Assembly: GCA_916048095.2 (NCBI GenBank)
Contig: OU696587.1
Location: 3,566,079 to 3,630,078, forward strand
DNA: 64,000 nucleotides
Direction: 5' to 3'
DNA from: Sacculina carcini
Lineage: Eukaryota > Arthropoda > Thecostraca > Sacculinidae
The notes beneath the pieces are model-generated. The model was not told where the DNA came from and ran no database searches. It saw only the letters and a list, made by a program, of their open reading frames with translations. The translations under genes and the position numbers were made by a program. Of this stretch, positions 11,883 to 24,532 are shown in pieces (the stretch's first letter is position 1; every line of letters starts with the position of its first letter).

Positions 11883-14414
11883 CAATACCCGAGAATAATA
11901 TTTACGAAAGACGATGGGCAGCAGTGCTTCCTGAAAATGACTGATTAACTGTTGTACTATCAACATGACGGCCAGTTGCTGCCACAAACACGCACACACA
12001 CACACACACACACACAAATAAACACACTATATTGAAGTGTTTTGGTATTACTTGCGACGATAAGCCGGTCTCCATCTTCAAATGCTCCGAAACGTCGCAA
12101 AACATTGGCAAACTACTGCCAAATATCGGCGCAAGTAAAAGCAAAACACTTGCACGAACAATGAAGAATACGCGCGCAAGAGAATTGTGAGCTGTGAACT
12201 GGCAATTAACTTCAACCTCGTGGGTATCAACAAAAATATTCTGCCTGGCAACACTAACATCAAATAAACATACATATACACGCAGAAACACACACAAAAA
12301 CACCGCAATGATGACATAAATAAGCACGGATATACAGAAATGCAATTACATAAGCAAATGATATGATGTTAGTACTGTATGTTAATGTGTGTGTGTGTTG
12401 ACATGTAGTTGTGTTGCATTGGTCGGCGAAATATTTTTACTTCTTTGCTCCTCGTCTCTATAACTCCTTGTCTTCTAGTATCCGGTCATCACTTTCACTT
12501 AGATCCTTCTCTTCTGCTCTTCATGCACATCTTCTTCAGTCTACCTCTCCCTGTTGAATGGGTTCGTGTTTTTCTTTTGTATATACACTTGTTCAATTTT
12601 GTCTGTCATGCTCTTAGCTATTCTGACATTTGTTTCACTTATTATATAAACATACATACTATATGATTTTAATATATTTGTATATTTGGCACTATATAAA
12701 ATACATGTTGTTGTTGTTGTTGTTAGAAAAAAAGAGCGCGCACCCCTCGCAGCATTTCCATGTCCTGCATATAGAAGCCGATATAGAAGAGACACATGAA
12801 GCTGTTGACAAACTCGAACAAGACCAGCTTGATGACGCGGTAATAGTCGAACTGCTTGTCTGTGCGGTGATTCTCTGCCGACAAACAGTACAAGCAAATA
12901 TTACGTCTTCACGTCGTGACCTCATCACAACTTCATCACTTCTTATACATCATCACGTCACGAGCTCACTAGAACTCATTTCTGACTCAACATCAAAGAA
13001 TAATTATTTGTTAGATAAAATAGCAGTAGATGAAATATCAATCGCAATATTTTTGTTAATAAAAAATCAAAGAACAAAAGGCAATGGCAAGAGCGTGCAC
13101 GTTATAAATGAGATGGCTGCAATTTCCATGTGCCTGGATCATCAACAGACAGACAGACAGACAGAAAAGAGTAATAACAGGAGCAAGACAAGCACAAACA
13201 CTGCAAGTGAAACATACAAACATACACATACACATACATGCGGCAGCCTTGACAAGCCTTTCAAAAGTTCCCGGCACCCTTATAAGGAAATACATATTTA
13301 AAATCTGTTATTTTTATTATTATGTTTCATTTCGACATTTTGCATCGGTGTAACAACACCTTATACATAGATATTAAATTGTTATTTACACTGATCCTGC
13401 TATTACAAAAAATGGTATTATAATACAAATATGTCATTTCCCCCTGAATTTTGGCGGCACACAGGTTGGCAAACACTGCACTAATGCCTAAGCAACACAA
13501 CAACCACACGGCAACGAGCGATTAAACAACAGTCGAGACTCGCGGAGTCATTGAACCCGCCGCGGTCGCAGGGGAGGGAGAGGGGACCACAAGGGGGGAG
13601 GGGGAGGGCACGCACCCCACTCAGTGAGGGCGGACGCAAGACGGTTGTAGCTCTTGTTCATGACGAGCACGAGCGCCGAGTAGATGACCGACGGCACGAG
13701 AATGAGCCCGGCGTGCACGTTGTTACCGTAATGATGCCGGTTGAGTGTCAAGTGCTCCTCGGCCCAGAATGACAACAACATCAGGTAGAACGAGCCGAGC
13801 AAACACAAACACACCACCGGCAGCGACACGGCGTACAACTGCACACACACACACACCGACACACACACACACCGACACACACACCGACACACACACACAC
13901 CGACACACACACACCGGCACACACACACACACACCGACACACACCGACACACACACACCGACACACACATACACACACCGGCACACGGAGAGACACATGA
14001 ACATATATACACGGGCACATACACTCACATACATACACACACGGACACACCCACACCCACATACGCACACATTTTTTTTGAATATGTGGGATATTGTGTA
14101 TATTGTTTTCCTATGTATGTGTGTTTTATATATATAGTGTATTGTTTACTTGTAGAGAAATGTGGTTGAATACTTATGAATATGTTTACGTGTCTGCTAA
14201 GAAGACAGCTGTGTCTGGCTTGGCAGACTGTGCCAATATGTTTTCACTATGCTTACTTTACTGTTCTGTGTTGTATGGCAATAAACAAACAAACAAAAAC
14301 AAAACACACACACCAAGAGCGAGACACACACACAGTAAATGAACAGTCGTTGTCAAAACAGATAAAAGCGAGTATAATTTACTGTTGTTTTCTACTCTTA
14401 TTGTGTGTGTGTGT

Positions 14415-14489
<75 letters not shown>

Positions 14490-14724
14490 TGTGTGTGTGT
14501 GTGTGTGTGTGAGTGTGTATCGGTCACTTTGAGCAGAGTTTTCCAGCGGGGATAGTGCGGCATGAACCTGCCGGTCACTTGGTCGCGTTTCATTTGGCCC
14601 CAGTGAGCGGCGCGAGGCTCCAGGAACGACATCTGCGTCTTGTCCAGCACGCCCCACGTGAATGCCAGCTCGTTGCACTTGCGCTTCCACGCCTGCCGCA
14701 GCCAGCGCCGCACACACACACACG

Positions 14725-14763
<39 letters not shown>

Positions 14764-16970
14764 TACAGCACTGAATCAGTGAAAGTGCACATCAAATAGA
14801 AACACGTGCAATTTAGAATTAATAAAATGTAAGAATGTATAATAAGTATAAAAGTATAATAAGTCACAATGCACATACACAAAGCAGGTTAGGAAGGATT
14901 CAATGTGAGAGAAAGAAACAGTTATACTAAACTGAAAACTGCTCTGAAACAAGCACAGCATTTGAAGGTTAAAGGTTAAATGCCTAAGTGGCAGCTGCTA
15001 CACGGGAAGAAGCCGAAGCTTATGAACACACAGGTGTGCCCCGTGCAGCTCGCTGCCACCACAGAACCGACCCTCTCCACGCTATGACGTCACAAGGACG
15101 TAAGACGTATTAGAGAGGGCCACCTCCCCAGAATGCATGGCACAACTCATGACTGATATCTGGTACCATCATTTTCTGCTGGGTGGGCAGGGACTGTGGG
15201 ATGAAATTCTGGGAAGGAATTCGCCCAATGAAATTCTGCTCCGCCGGGATTTGAACCACAGACCTCCCTTTGTGAATGTTTATAAGTAAAACTTATTAAA
15301 TCCATCAGATAATCAAAATTACGGCGTCAAGGAGATTGAGGATTATGAGGTTGATAATTGTAATTGGCCGCCAATGTGACACACTATGGATCAGATCGGT
15401 TCCATGTCAGCAAGGGAGATAGCGGCTGAGACAAGCTGCAGGAGACCCACCTCAAGAAACACGGTCACCCAGAGCATGTTGAAGACGGCATAGAGCGCGT
15501 ACTCATGCGCCGAGTCAACACCGCACACAAACTGAACCAGACCGAGCAACGCAGGACCCAACAGCGCTGTCGTGTAGAAGCCGAGAAACGAGAAATACAT
15601 GGCCACTGACTCGCCGAAATAACTGCGAATGTCATCTGTACACAAACACACAAAAACACACATACACACACACACGTACACACACACAAGCTAAATAATG
15701 GGCAAAAGTGCAGGATAAGAACGTTTCCGTATAAATAGCACAACATACAAACACGACACAAACAATTGTGGTGGATTGAGATCGGCAGCAAGCTACTGTT
15801 GAAATGTGCACTCGGCTCAGCCAGACGACTTGAAAACTGTCAATAACAACAACAACAACAATAGGTCCTGCAGCTGTGGCGTCTACGTCGTGGGACCACC
15901 CTCCAATCGTCGTCAGAACGACGGGGCTGTCAAACTCCTGGGATCGGCTTCGGTCAGCCGGGTTCCACAGGTCTTTTTTCTTTCTTTTTTTCAGCTCAGT
16001 GTAACTGGCACAAATCGTGACACCACGCTACACATACACAAACAACAGACACAGTACCAACACCGCTCGCCTCACACTTTCATTTTCACGCATGCCACCG
16101 TCTCCTGCGGGGGCGTCGAGATATGACCCGCTCGCGATCATTTCTCGTATGCTCATACTCGCAGGAGACGTAGAACCAACTCAGGCCCGAGACACGCATA
16201 CATCTGCCACATATGTACACAGCCACTCACTACACGCCGACACACAAAAGGCTCAGTTCAGTGCAACTCCTGCATGAACTGGTGCCATACCACATGCTCA
16301 TCACTTCACATCACACAATACACGAGGTCATTCATCTGCTCATCATGCGCACCAAACTCATCAACACCTGCACGTACACCGACACTGGCACATTCACCAT
16401 CAACATCAGTCACCTCTGTCTCATCAACATCACCGCGGTCATCAGCACCACCGACATCACCATCATTCCCATCTTCACATGCAACTCGTTCATCATCACA
16501 ATCACCAACAACTTCGTCCTCCTCACAATCATCACCATCATTTCTCCCATTATCACCACACTCATCAACACATTCACCACCACCACCACCTCCATCAACA
16601 ACTCAACAACACTCTCACTCGCACAAACACCAACATACACCGCACACACACATCAACATTCTCCAGCTCAACATCGACGGCATCAACACAAAAAAAACGA
16701 ACTAACACACTTCCTCACGCGACACTCCATTCACATAGCACTCATACAGGAAACAAAGTTACAACAGCACCACAGAACACCCACCTTTCACAATTACACC
16801 ACCATCCGCCAAGACCGCACTAGCGGCCGAGGCGGTGGTCTCATCACACTTATACACAGAACAATCAACTACGCAAACACCAGCACAACCACTACTAAAA
16901 TCACCGATGTTGTTCGGCCAGACAAACTGAGGAACAACAACAAAAACAACAACATTAACAGCAGAACGAT

Positions 16971-17057
<87 letters not shown>

Positions 17058-19912
17058 GTGTGTGTGTGTGTGTGTGTCCGAACCGAACGGTTGTCGCTGA
17101 AACAGGGCGGCGTACCACGACTGTCCCAGTTTGTCCAGTGTCGGCATATCGTGCAGCGGAAACATTTGCACGATCACGCCATGCTGCACCAATAACTGAG
17201 CTGAACATCACAAACACACAAACATAACTTCATGGAGACAAACAATAGTAGCACACATGCCAAATATACAGCATATTATTATTATTATTATTATTAATTA
17301 CAGGTGGAGTAGCGCGAATATTCGTAAAGACTACTTTCCAAATGTGTGGCGAATAGAAAAGTCATATGAACGAAAAAACACAGTTAGGAAAAACGAAGAC
17401 AAAAGCATGGAAGGTCATACATTCACATATACACAACTACAACTGCACAATTATCCACACAGACACAAAAACACACGCGCGCACAGACAAGCACAAGAGC
17501 GTACAGGCGGCCACTCACTGACACTCTGGCCCGGATAGAGACGGATGTCCGGACGACCAGGCACGTGACACTGTCCGGCCGTCGTGGAGGCGGAAGCGCG
17601 CACGTGCAGCAGCTCGTGCCGCACGATACGCTGCTTCTGACAATCACTGAGCAAGTGGTGTCCGTCACCGCGCCCCCCGTCCTCACCCCCACCACTGACA
17701 AACTCGGCCAGTTCTGCACGCACAAACTCGCGAGGTCGTCCGCTGCGTCGCTCCACCAGCTGCAACTGCATCAGCTCGGCCGCCTCCAACAACCGGCCAC
17801 CGCTGGCGCTCACGTGCAACACCACTCCCTGCAAGCAACCGAGCACACACACACATACACAGATATGACATGACATTGAGCCACACACACACACATATAT
17901 CGCGCTTTTCACCCGAAGGTCTTAAAAGCGCTCACACACATATACACACACGGACACAAGCACGAAACACACACATATACATTCACACACACACACACAC
18001 ACACAGTACAGTAATACATTTATATCGCGCTTAACATCAAATGTCTCTAAAGCGCGCGCACACACACGCACGCATATAGACACATACAAAACAAACAGCC
18101 ACAAACACACACAGCCACAAACACACACAATCACATACGCGGACACGGACAAAATGCTAAACACGATACTTTTCTGAAATGATGGCAGAACGATTGTGAC
18201 ATGAGATAGTGTAAGAGATGTTAAGGAAGTATTTTTAGCAGTGTCGTATAAAGAATCAAGAAATTGAATGGAACGAAGGGAAGACGGTTATATATACGAG
18301 GGCCCTGAATAGAAAAGCACCGATCATAATGAGAATGGCGAGGAGGAAATTGAGGCTCAGATAGTAAGAATTTGTTGTCAGATCTAAGATGAACAGAGTT
18401 GAGCGAAACCTTATACGAGAACATGTTGAATATATATTCAGGTTTGTGGAGGATTAAAGCAGAATGGATAAGTTTACAAATACGAAACTCAATCGAAGCT
18501 TTAATAGGAAGCCCACCTAATTTGTGAAGATAAGAGGTAATGTGAGAGCCATATGGATAAAAAAGTGAGCAACAATAGACTACCCTTGATACTACAAGAA
18601 CATTAATTAATTTAGGAGAAGCAGGAACAGCAATAAAGTTACGTATGAAGTAGATACGGCGAATTTGAAAAAAACATTGGTGGTTAATCTCACAAATACA
18701 AGGATCAAATGATAACTTGTCGTCGACAAGTACACCTAAATTAATAACAGTAGCAGAAGGAGAAATGGCAAAAGTAGAAGGTAGAGGGGAGGAATTACAC
18801 ACACACATACGCACGCATACAAACACAAACACATACACACAGACAAACACACGGACACACACACACAGACACACACACACAGACACACACACACAGACAC
18901 ACACACACACACAGACAAACACACACACACTCGCACACGCAGACAAACACACACACACACAAACACACACACACAAAGAGAAACGCACGGACACACACAA
19001 ACACAGACACACACACGCAGACAAACACACACATACACACACACACGCACACACACACACATACACACACACACATACACGCAGACAAACACACTCGCAC
19101 GCACGCACGCACACACACACATACACACACACACACACACTTGTGGTTAAAGGAGTATCTTCGTCATGTGGACCAGTGAAGAGTGGAGTGCCACAAGGGT
19201 CTGTATTGGGACCCATCATATTCTTGGTTCATATGAATGACATGGTTGAAGGGATTAAAAGTTATATTAGTTTGTTCGCTGATGATGTCAAGATACAAAA
19301 CAGGGTTATAAATTGTGATAGTTGCCAGGAACTTTAGAATGATTTAGATATTATATTCAGATGGAGTGTGAAATGGGAGATGTCATTCAATGTCAATAAA
19401 CGCCATGTCATGGAAATAGGTAGAGGCAAAAGATGACCGTCCAGGGTGTATAAATTGGGAAACAAATAATTTAAAAGGGGATCCGAGGGAAAAGATTTGG
19501 GAATTGTTATTGAAGAAACACTTTCGGCTGAGAAACATATAGGCAGGGTTGCTGCAGTAGCCTACGCGTCACTGAAAACACTGAGGTTGGCGTTTTTGGA
19601 TGCCGATATGAAAGTATTTGGAAGTATTTGGAAGTATTTGGATGCCGATATGCTAAGAAAGATAATTGTTTATATTATAAGACCGAAGTTGGAGTATGCA
19701 GACTACTGTGGCAGTAAATTGAAAAAGACGAGGTGTGTTAGCAATGTGAAATTGTTCAGCTTCCCTAGTAGGTGTGTGGACGCATGGAACGGCTTGAGTG
19801 CAAAAATAGTGAATGCAGAGTGTATTGGGAAATTCAAAGAGAGGCTGGATATTGACAAGGAGACAGGACAGCTCGAGCTTAGCTCATTTCCTGTATCTAT
19901 AAATATGTGAGT

Positions 19913-19943
<31 letters not shown>

Positions 19944-19994
19944 CAAACACAGAGAGAGAGAGACAAACACACAGACAGAGAGAGAGAGAGACAA

Positions 19995-20051
<57 letters not shown>

Positions 20052-20540
20052 CACACACAGAAATACAAGCAGCGGCGCACCGAGTCGCGGGCTGGCACGT
20101 GCGTGGCGACCAGCAGCTCGGCACCGCCGTGTCTCCGGCGCGCCTGCACTCGCGCCACGTACCAGTCGACAGTGGCGGCGGCGGCACGAGGCGAGAACTG
20201 CAGCACGTATAGTGGAGGAGGCGGCGACGACGAAGGAGATGACGAGACCTGGCCCTCGTGGTCGTCACCGGCCGCCACTTCGTCATTAGCAGAACAAACG
20301 CCATCGCACACTGCCTCTGTTTCATCACACACACATACACACACCCACATACACACACACAGGTGAGAAGACTGGCTGGCACAAGTGGACATTCAGTAAT
20401 TTGTACTGTATTTGTAGTGAAACACCGCCTGTCCATCACTATTAGCAGGTCTCACCATCGGAGCTGCTGTAGAACACGGCAAGACTAGACTGGCACAGTT
20501 CGGCCGGCGATTCTTCGTTATCACTGATCGCTGGCATCAT
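8059..20540 (-). CDS. ANO10: Anoctamin-10 (TMEM16K)-like membrane protein, 13 exons, complete
   Basis: Seen: minus-strand exons 20456-20540, 20057-20316, 17519-17828, 17084-17200, 15451-15635, 14528-14692, 13616-13838, 12744-12874, 11889-11978, 10059-10226, 9203-9394, 8677-8928, 8059-8115. All junctions are GT-AG and every phase matches, giving 744 residues (human ANO10 is about 660). Diagnostic blocks in order: [41 protein letters not shown] then [130 protein letters not shown]. Known: ANO10-type proteins are multi-pass ER/endosomal calcium-dependent lipid scramblases. The first exon starts [10 protein letters not shown]; the last adds 18 residues before TAA at 8059. Introns are packed with microsatellites and LINE pieces. 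Confidence 0.93.
9651..9945. mobile_element. Possible hAT-type MITE in an anoctamin intron
   Basis: The left end CAGTGGTTGCCAGCCTG and the right end in reverse complement GCGGTGGTTCCCAACC resemble hAT terminal repeats. The flanks CACCAGGA and CACTAGCA are only weakly alike, so the target duplication is unconvincing. No coding capacity was seen. Confidence 0.4.
10272..11640 (-). mobile_element. 5'-truncated non-LTR retrotransposon in an anoctamin intron (longest copy of its family)
   Basis: On the minus strand about 300 residues of an RT C-terminal half are open: [84 protein letters not shown]. LNxxKTxxx and LGxxxD are RT domain 6/7 and thumb signatures. It is truncated at its 5' end exactly at a (CA)n tract (11641-11720). 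Its 3' end is the family hairpin AGCGCTTTTGAGACCCTCGG near 10310-10340, then TTAATGTAATGTAATG and another microsatellite. Confidence 0.85.
11639..11720. repeat. (CA)n microsatellite at a LINE 5' truncation point
   Basis: About 40 CA units with one AAC interruption, directly abutting the truncated LINE coding sequence. Confidence 0.95.
12410..12725 (+). mobile_element. Non-LTR retrotransposon 3' fragment with (GTT)n tail, in an anoctamin intron
   Basis: One plus frame reads [20 protein letters not shown] followed by [11 protein letters not shown], the typical end of a LINE RT protein (xPxLYNxLPxxIRxxxSLxxF). It ends with a short GTTGTTGTTGTTGTT tail at 12709-12725. This is a different family from the hairpin-tailed elements. 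Confidence 0.65.
13838..14010. repeat. Higher-order CA repeat with CACACCGACA units
   Basis: (CA)n blocks of 8-12 bases separated by CCGACA or CCGGCA recur about ten times. They form the TG-rich tract upstream of an anoctamin 3' splice site. Confidence 0.8.
14402..14516. repeat. (TG)n microsatellite
   Basis: More than 50 TG units with rare TA/GA interruptions, immediately downstream (on the minus strand) of the donor of the anoctamin exon 14528-14692. Confidence 0.95.
14968..15275 (-). mobile_element. tRNA-headed SINE with conserved core hairpin, copy 1
   Basis: On the minus strand it begins with GGTTCAAATCCCGG (B box, 15240-15265) and continues into a body shared with 60600-60840 on the plus strand. 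Shared stretches include CTGGGGAG, GGCCCTCTCTAATACGTCTT, GGTGGCAGCGAGCTGCACGG and CCCGTGTAGCAGCTG, then ACTTAGGC and TTTAACC. CTGCACGGG can pair with CCCGTGTAGCAG across a short loop in both copies. Confidence 0.75.
15845..16965 (+). mobile_element. Non-LTR retrotransposon fragment with APE-type endonuclease start, in an anoctamin intron
   Basis: Near 16655-16890 the frame reads [61 protein letters not shown]. This is the N-terminal part of an apurinic-endonuclease-like domain (N-x-x-G motif, the QET catalytic Glu, GGGL). The 16270-16650 part is a low-complexity ATCA/CACC-rich segment, plausibly the 5' region or first ORF. The element breaks at about 16965 at a (TG)n tract, so the RT is missing. 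Confidence 0.75.
16974..17077. repeat. (TG)n microsatellite at a LINE breakpoint and splice donor
   Basis: About 50 TG units separate the broken endonuclease LINE from the end of the anoctamin exon 17084-17200. Confidence 0.95.
17898..18790 (-). mobile_element. Non-LTR retrotransposon copy, C-terminal part with two 3'-end hairpins
   Basis: The minus frame reads [79 protein letters not shown]. It is a diverged relative of the 5905 and 10272 copies. Downstream are two related 3' hairpin blocks (17898-17940 and 18008-18060, GCGCTTTTAAGACCTTCGGG type), suggesting two stacked insertions. Confidence 0.8.
18795..19140. repeat. Long degenerate CA repeat region
   Basis: About 345 bases of CA repeats with ACACAGACA, CGCACGCA and AAACAC interruptions. 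It separates two oppositely oriented LINE fragments, both truncated at it. Confidence 0.9.
19141..19910 (+). mobile_element. Non-LTR retrotransposon RT fragment with catalytic FADD, broken by stops
   Basis: The plus frame reads [20 protein letters not shown] and [10 protein letters not shown] (RT domains 4 and 5 with catalytic ADD), then [47 protein letters not shown] and KTRC. Stops occur at about 19335, 19433 and 19470. A 12-bp local duplication (GGAAGTATTTGG) lies at 19619-19640. It is of a CR1/Jockey-like type, distinct from the hairpin family. Its tail CGAGCTTAGCTCATTTCCTG recurs near 37225. Confidence 0.85.
19985..20048. repeat. (CA)n microsatellite at an anoctamin splice donor
   Basis: On the minus strand the exon ends TTCTGT and the intron begins directly GTGTGTGTG, so the microsatellite supplies the donor GT of exon 2. 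Confidence 0.9.
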
Positions 20541-20770
20541 TAGCTCTCAGCCAAAACGAGCCACACACAAGCACACACATGAATGATGTACCATCACTGC
20601 AGGAACAAGCAACCACACAGTGATATGAGGTCCGAATAGCAGTAAGCCCCGGAATACACCAATTATTAACCCTCTGTAAAAAAATTGGGTCGCACTATAG
20701 AAGGTTGCGTCATGTCACAGTTATTACGCAGGAGTGAGAAACATAGGCACTGTCTGTTATGGCTCCTCTA
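20541..20770. other. Upstream region of the anoctamin gene; no gene seen
   Basis: This lies 5' of the anoctamin start codon (20538-20540, minus strand). No convincing TATA box or upstream exon was identified. The sequence is unique, without long open frames. Confidence 0.4.
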
Positions 20771-20960
20771 TATCATAATGATTATTATTGGCGCACCAGC
20801 AAGTTGAGACAACATTGCGCACCACACTGTGAGTCATCTACAGAGGTGACTCCCGGTAGACTCAAGTGGAGGTGTTGATGAACGCACCCGGGCCAGGGTT
20901 CGAACCGCAGACCCTTGACACGAGAGTTCAGCGCCTAACCACTGAGCTATACGGGAGCAC
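20770..20960 (-). mobile_element. tRNA-derived SINE
   Basis: The minus strand from 20958 reads GCTCCCGTATAGCTCAGTGG (tRNA 5' end and A box), then TTAGGCGC, and GCGGTTCGAACCC (B box). Next come the tRNA-unrelated block GGTGCGTTCATCAACACCTC, ACCGGGAGTCACCTCTGTAG, and an AATAATAAT-like tail. The same body is found at 41595-41745 and 28470-28600. The non-tRNA tail and the three related copies show it is a SINE, not a tRNA gene. Confidence 0.85.
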
Positions 20961-23080
20961 ATCCCTGTGTAACAATACTGAAAACTTTAATCTACTAAAA
21001 TTATGCCAGGGTAACAAGAATACGTAGAAATCCCCGATATGCGAGCGTCACTCTTTATAGATAATCAAATAAATGTCATCGTCTTGCGAGTAAAAGCATA
21101 CTGCGAAAAACCGCCTAATTTGTATTAACCACGTCATTTTAGCTATACCAGGAGGATCATATTTTCGGGAGCAGCCATTCCTAATTTTCTTAATAAAACT
21201 GTCTGAATTCCAAATTTCAATAATAAAACAAATACTTTATTTTTGTATGAGGATTTGAAGTCAATTGAGAATATCCGCTAAGGAAGATGAGAATATCCGA
21301 TAGAATATCCGATATCCAATTGAGAATATCCGCTAAGAACAAGTGACACCTAGCAGTGACCACTACACTGATGCACAGACGATGAATATCGGACAACGAT
21401 CCGAAAAACAATAAATCATGCCAAATAATATGAATGCACGAACTCACCTGGTGCACTCATTGAATTAATTCACATTCAGTACGTACAAGTTAAGCACTCC
21501 TTTTTGTCAAAATTGTTTTCCGAAACGAAGCAAGCACACACACACACGCGCGCACACAGACATACACACATACACCAGCCCTTCACCAGCAGAAACAGAC
21601 TAGCTGTCCTCAAGAGGGCAGCAGTGGCCTGTTTGGGAGTCGGCCAGATTTCAGCACACAGCACAGAAATAACTGACAACTGCAGGCTGCCAAAAATATT
21701 CACTCTACTACAATGACTTTATGTGGAAAAATACAAAAACAGCCACTCGTAGAAGCAATCCATTTTTATATGCAACAAAACGACATATACATCTACAAGT
21801 AAATGAAACATAACATTATACAAAACTACATGATGAATAACAGAACATATAATTTGCGTATTCACCAGTAAAAATATATAAACAAATAAAACAAAAAATA
21901 TGAATAAATATGAATAAATGGTAATTGTATTCAATCATCTATCAAGTAAATATTTAATAATAGATATTTATACATAATTTAAGTTTATTATATATATATA
22001 TATATATTTCTGTAATAATAAAAATATAATAATTGTGCTGAATTCCATTAACATACGCGTTTTCAGCGAGCGTTTGCAAAACTCAGCGGTGAGTGGAAGT
22101 GCAAAGGGGCAGACAGAAGCACAGCAAAACGGAGTGTGTAATTAAGTACATCGTCGTGCATGTGCGTGTTCCAGAAGCGTTTTTTTAGTCTGTATGTGTA
22201 GCTTACCAATATTGTATTTATAATTCACATTTATTTCTCTATTAGTGTTTGTTTTCCACTTTCATTGTATACATCATGTCATTCAGTCGAGAGAATGTTC
22301 GAAACATCCCTGCGAGAATGCCACCGTATCATTTCTGCTAATTGTACTTGCAAAATTTTGCAAGAGGGACCACACACACACACTCACATACACAATTGCG
22401 CATATTCGTGTATCGTGTACCTCTGAGAGATCGCTCTAAGAATGGGATGAATACAAACGGTGATATTTGACGCTTGCATTCTGCTGCATTATGTGTGTGT
22501 GTGTGTGTGCGTGTGTGCACGAATGCGTGTTTCTGTGTGCGCAAATCAAAGTAACTATGTTGTTAAACTGTACCACAGAGTGAATAACAATTTAACGTAT
22601 AAGAACGCGCTCATTCGCATTCTCAAATCTGCTGATTCAACAGTTCACAAGGCACTAGCTACAAGATTGTTTGTTTGTTCGTATGCACATTTGTGTGTGC
22701 ATGCACGTTTGTGTGTTTAAGCTATACTCGCGATTTTTGTGTTTATTTGTGAGCGTGTAAATTAAGTCAACACGTGTGCTCTCACAGTAGAACTGTGAAA
22801 CTGAGAACTGTGAAAAGTCCAACTGCTGTCATAAGCGGAATTAGTGAAATTATCCTTGCTGTATACGACTAAGGATTCACAATATCAACGATTCAATATC
22901 AAAGATTATGAACTGTTGACCAGCAATGCTAATTTAGTTTAATTTAGCTTGTGGTGCGACACAACTTCCGTCTAGAGACCACAACAGCTGTGTGTACGCC
23001 TGTTTGTCTGTATGTCTGTGTGTCATGTTTGTCCGTGTCATTTTTTTCACATCTGTATTGTTCATATTACGTAAAAGCTA
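20961..23080. other. Gene-poor AT-rich stretch
   Basis: No coding exon could be supported. There is a short internal repeat at 21266-21335 (three occurrences of AGAATATCCG with CAATTGAGAATATCCGCTAA repeated) and short CA/TG runs at 21538-21565 and 22490-22520. The part next to 23080 is probably the 3' untranslated region of the retrotransposon on the minus strand. Confidence 0.5.
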
Positions 23081-24532
23081 TCACAACAGGACACAGGCAG
23101 CGTTGCCGCGCATGATGGCCAGACTAACTGGCTGAATTAGCCAGGCAGTTTCACGCTTCTCGCCTGTGCGCTCTGTGATCTTTCGACCGATGTGCTTGCA
23201 CAGTGTCTCGCATGCTGGTCCCAGAACACCGCTGGTCTCCACCGCTACTGGTACGAAGTGGTAACGGTCCGTTAGCGATGCGTATCGCTGGCGCTTGCGT
23301 TGTTCTGCTGCTAGGGCTGCTGCGCCGGCGTTGATGGCGCAGTTCAGCGTGTGTGTGGTGCTGAACGTGTTTGAGCAGGTGGCATCCCAGACAAGGCTTT
23401 TGCCGCTCGTGAAAGGGTATACGGTTATCCCGTCCGGGCGGCGTCCGTCTCCCCTGTCCAGGCCTCGTGGTTCCAGCACCGCGCCGATCCCAGCTGCCGC
23501 CAAACCGCGATACACAGTGTCGTTGAGCGCCGTGTGCCTTGGAATTCGTCCCGCGCTTTGTTGACATGTCAACGCATGATGCCCCCATTTGTCCGACATG
23601 GCACCGCATCGGCATCTGTGGGGTTGTTGGACGGGCGAGCCGATACGCAACGCCACGCCTACACGCACCACATCGTCTAGCAGAAGAAGGCCCAGACTGG
23701 CCACCGGAACCGCGTGCAGCCATGCTCCACTGTGTGATGTAGCCGCTGCAAGAATGCGTGCCCGCTCTGTTTGGTTGGCGGTGGACAACAAGTTCTGCTG
23801 CCGCATCTTGGAGGCCTGTCGGGCCAGGTTGCGCTGGGTAATTGTCTCGTCGAAGCTCCAGTTCGGGCACTGCTCTGCGACGTATCTCTCCAAGGCGGCC
23901 ACCAAAGCTCCCGGTCTGTCGACGCTGTCGCGTCCAATGATTCGACTTACCAGGTCTCTGGTGGACTCCAATGAGGCCACAAACGCGGGTAGTGCGACGT
24001 CCGCCATGCGTCGAGAGCCAATCCCACCCAAGCTCACCGGTAGGGAGGCTTGTGTCCAGCTGGAGTCGGTCATGCTGACATTGCAGCTCTGGCATATTGC
24101 TGCTCGCAGAGTGTCATCGATCGATTTCAGCTGGGTGGAGGCCGTATGCACCGGCGCTGCTCGCATAAGGTATGTCGCCCTGGGTACCGATGAGTATCGG
24201 CTCAGAAAAAACAGTGTCACATGGCTTTGCAGGCCAACCGATCTCTCGCGCAGTAGGTTAGTGGCTTCTGCAATTTTGGTCAGTGCGAAATCTATGCCCC
24301 CGTGCATCAGTGGAGCACCGAGCAGGGTCAGCTCGGACAAAGGAATTACCTTAGCTTGACTGAGCGGGTCGCTATCAGCCTGGATCGCTCCGCAGTTGCT
24401 GAGTCTGCATACCTCGCACTTGGCACTGTTAACTTCGAGGCCGATTGACCTCAGCAGGGGCACTATTTTTTTAATGTCGTTTCGGACACTGGTGGCCGGG
24501 CCGCCGAATGTGGCGTCGTCCAGATACCGTAG
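23081..24532 (-). pseudogene. Retrotransposon ORF, C-terminal half after the in-frame TAG: RT palm/thumb + CCHC + RLE endonuclease
   Basis: Continues in the same frame as the upstream half. It begins LRYLDDATFGG (catalytic DD present), then GLEVNSAKCEV, LGAPL, a thumb region, a knuckle C284-x-C286-x8-H295 or H296-C300 (numbered from codon 24463), and the endonuclease core RRPDG with VWDAT about 15 residues later. The region between LGQTKIWSC and YLDD, normally holding GVxQGDPLGPxLF, is absent. So the frame is preserved but the enzyme is not. Confidence 0.8.

Noticed and set aside
13838..14010. CRISPR-like regular spacing of CACACCGACA units
   Set aside because: Spacers are themselves CA repeats of variable length in a eukaryotic intron; this is a higher-order microsatellite.
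20880..20960. tRNA gene
   Set aside because: A and B boxes are good, but the anticodon arm is not well formed and a shared non-tRNA body follows in several copies, so it is a SINE.
23151..24359. Overlapping open frames on both strands across the retrotransposon
   Set aside because: GC-rich shadows of the endonuclease/RT frame; none shows a domain.
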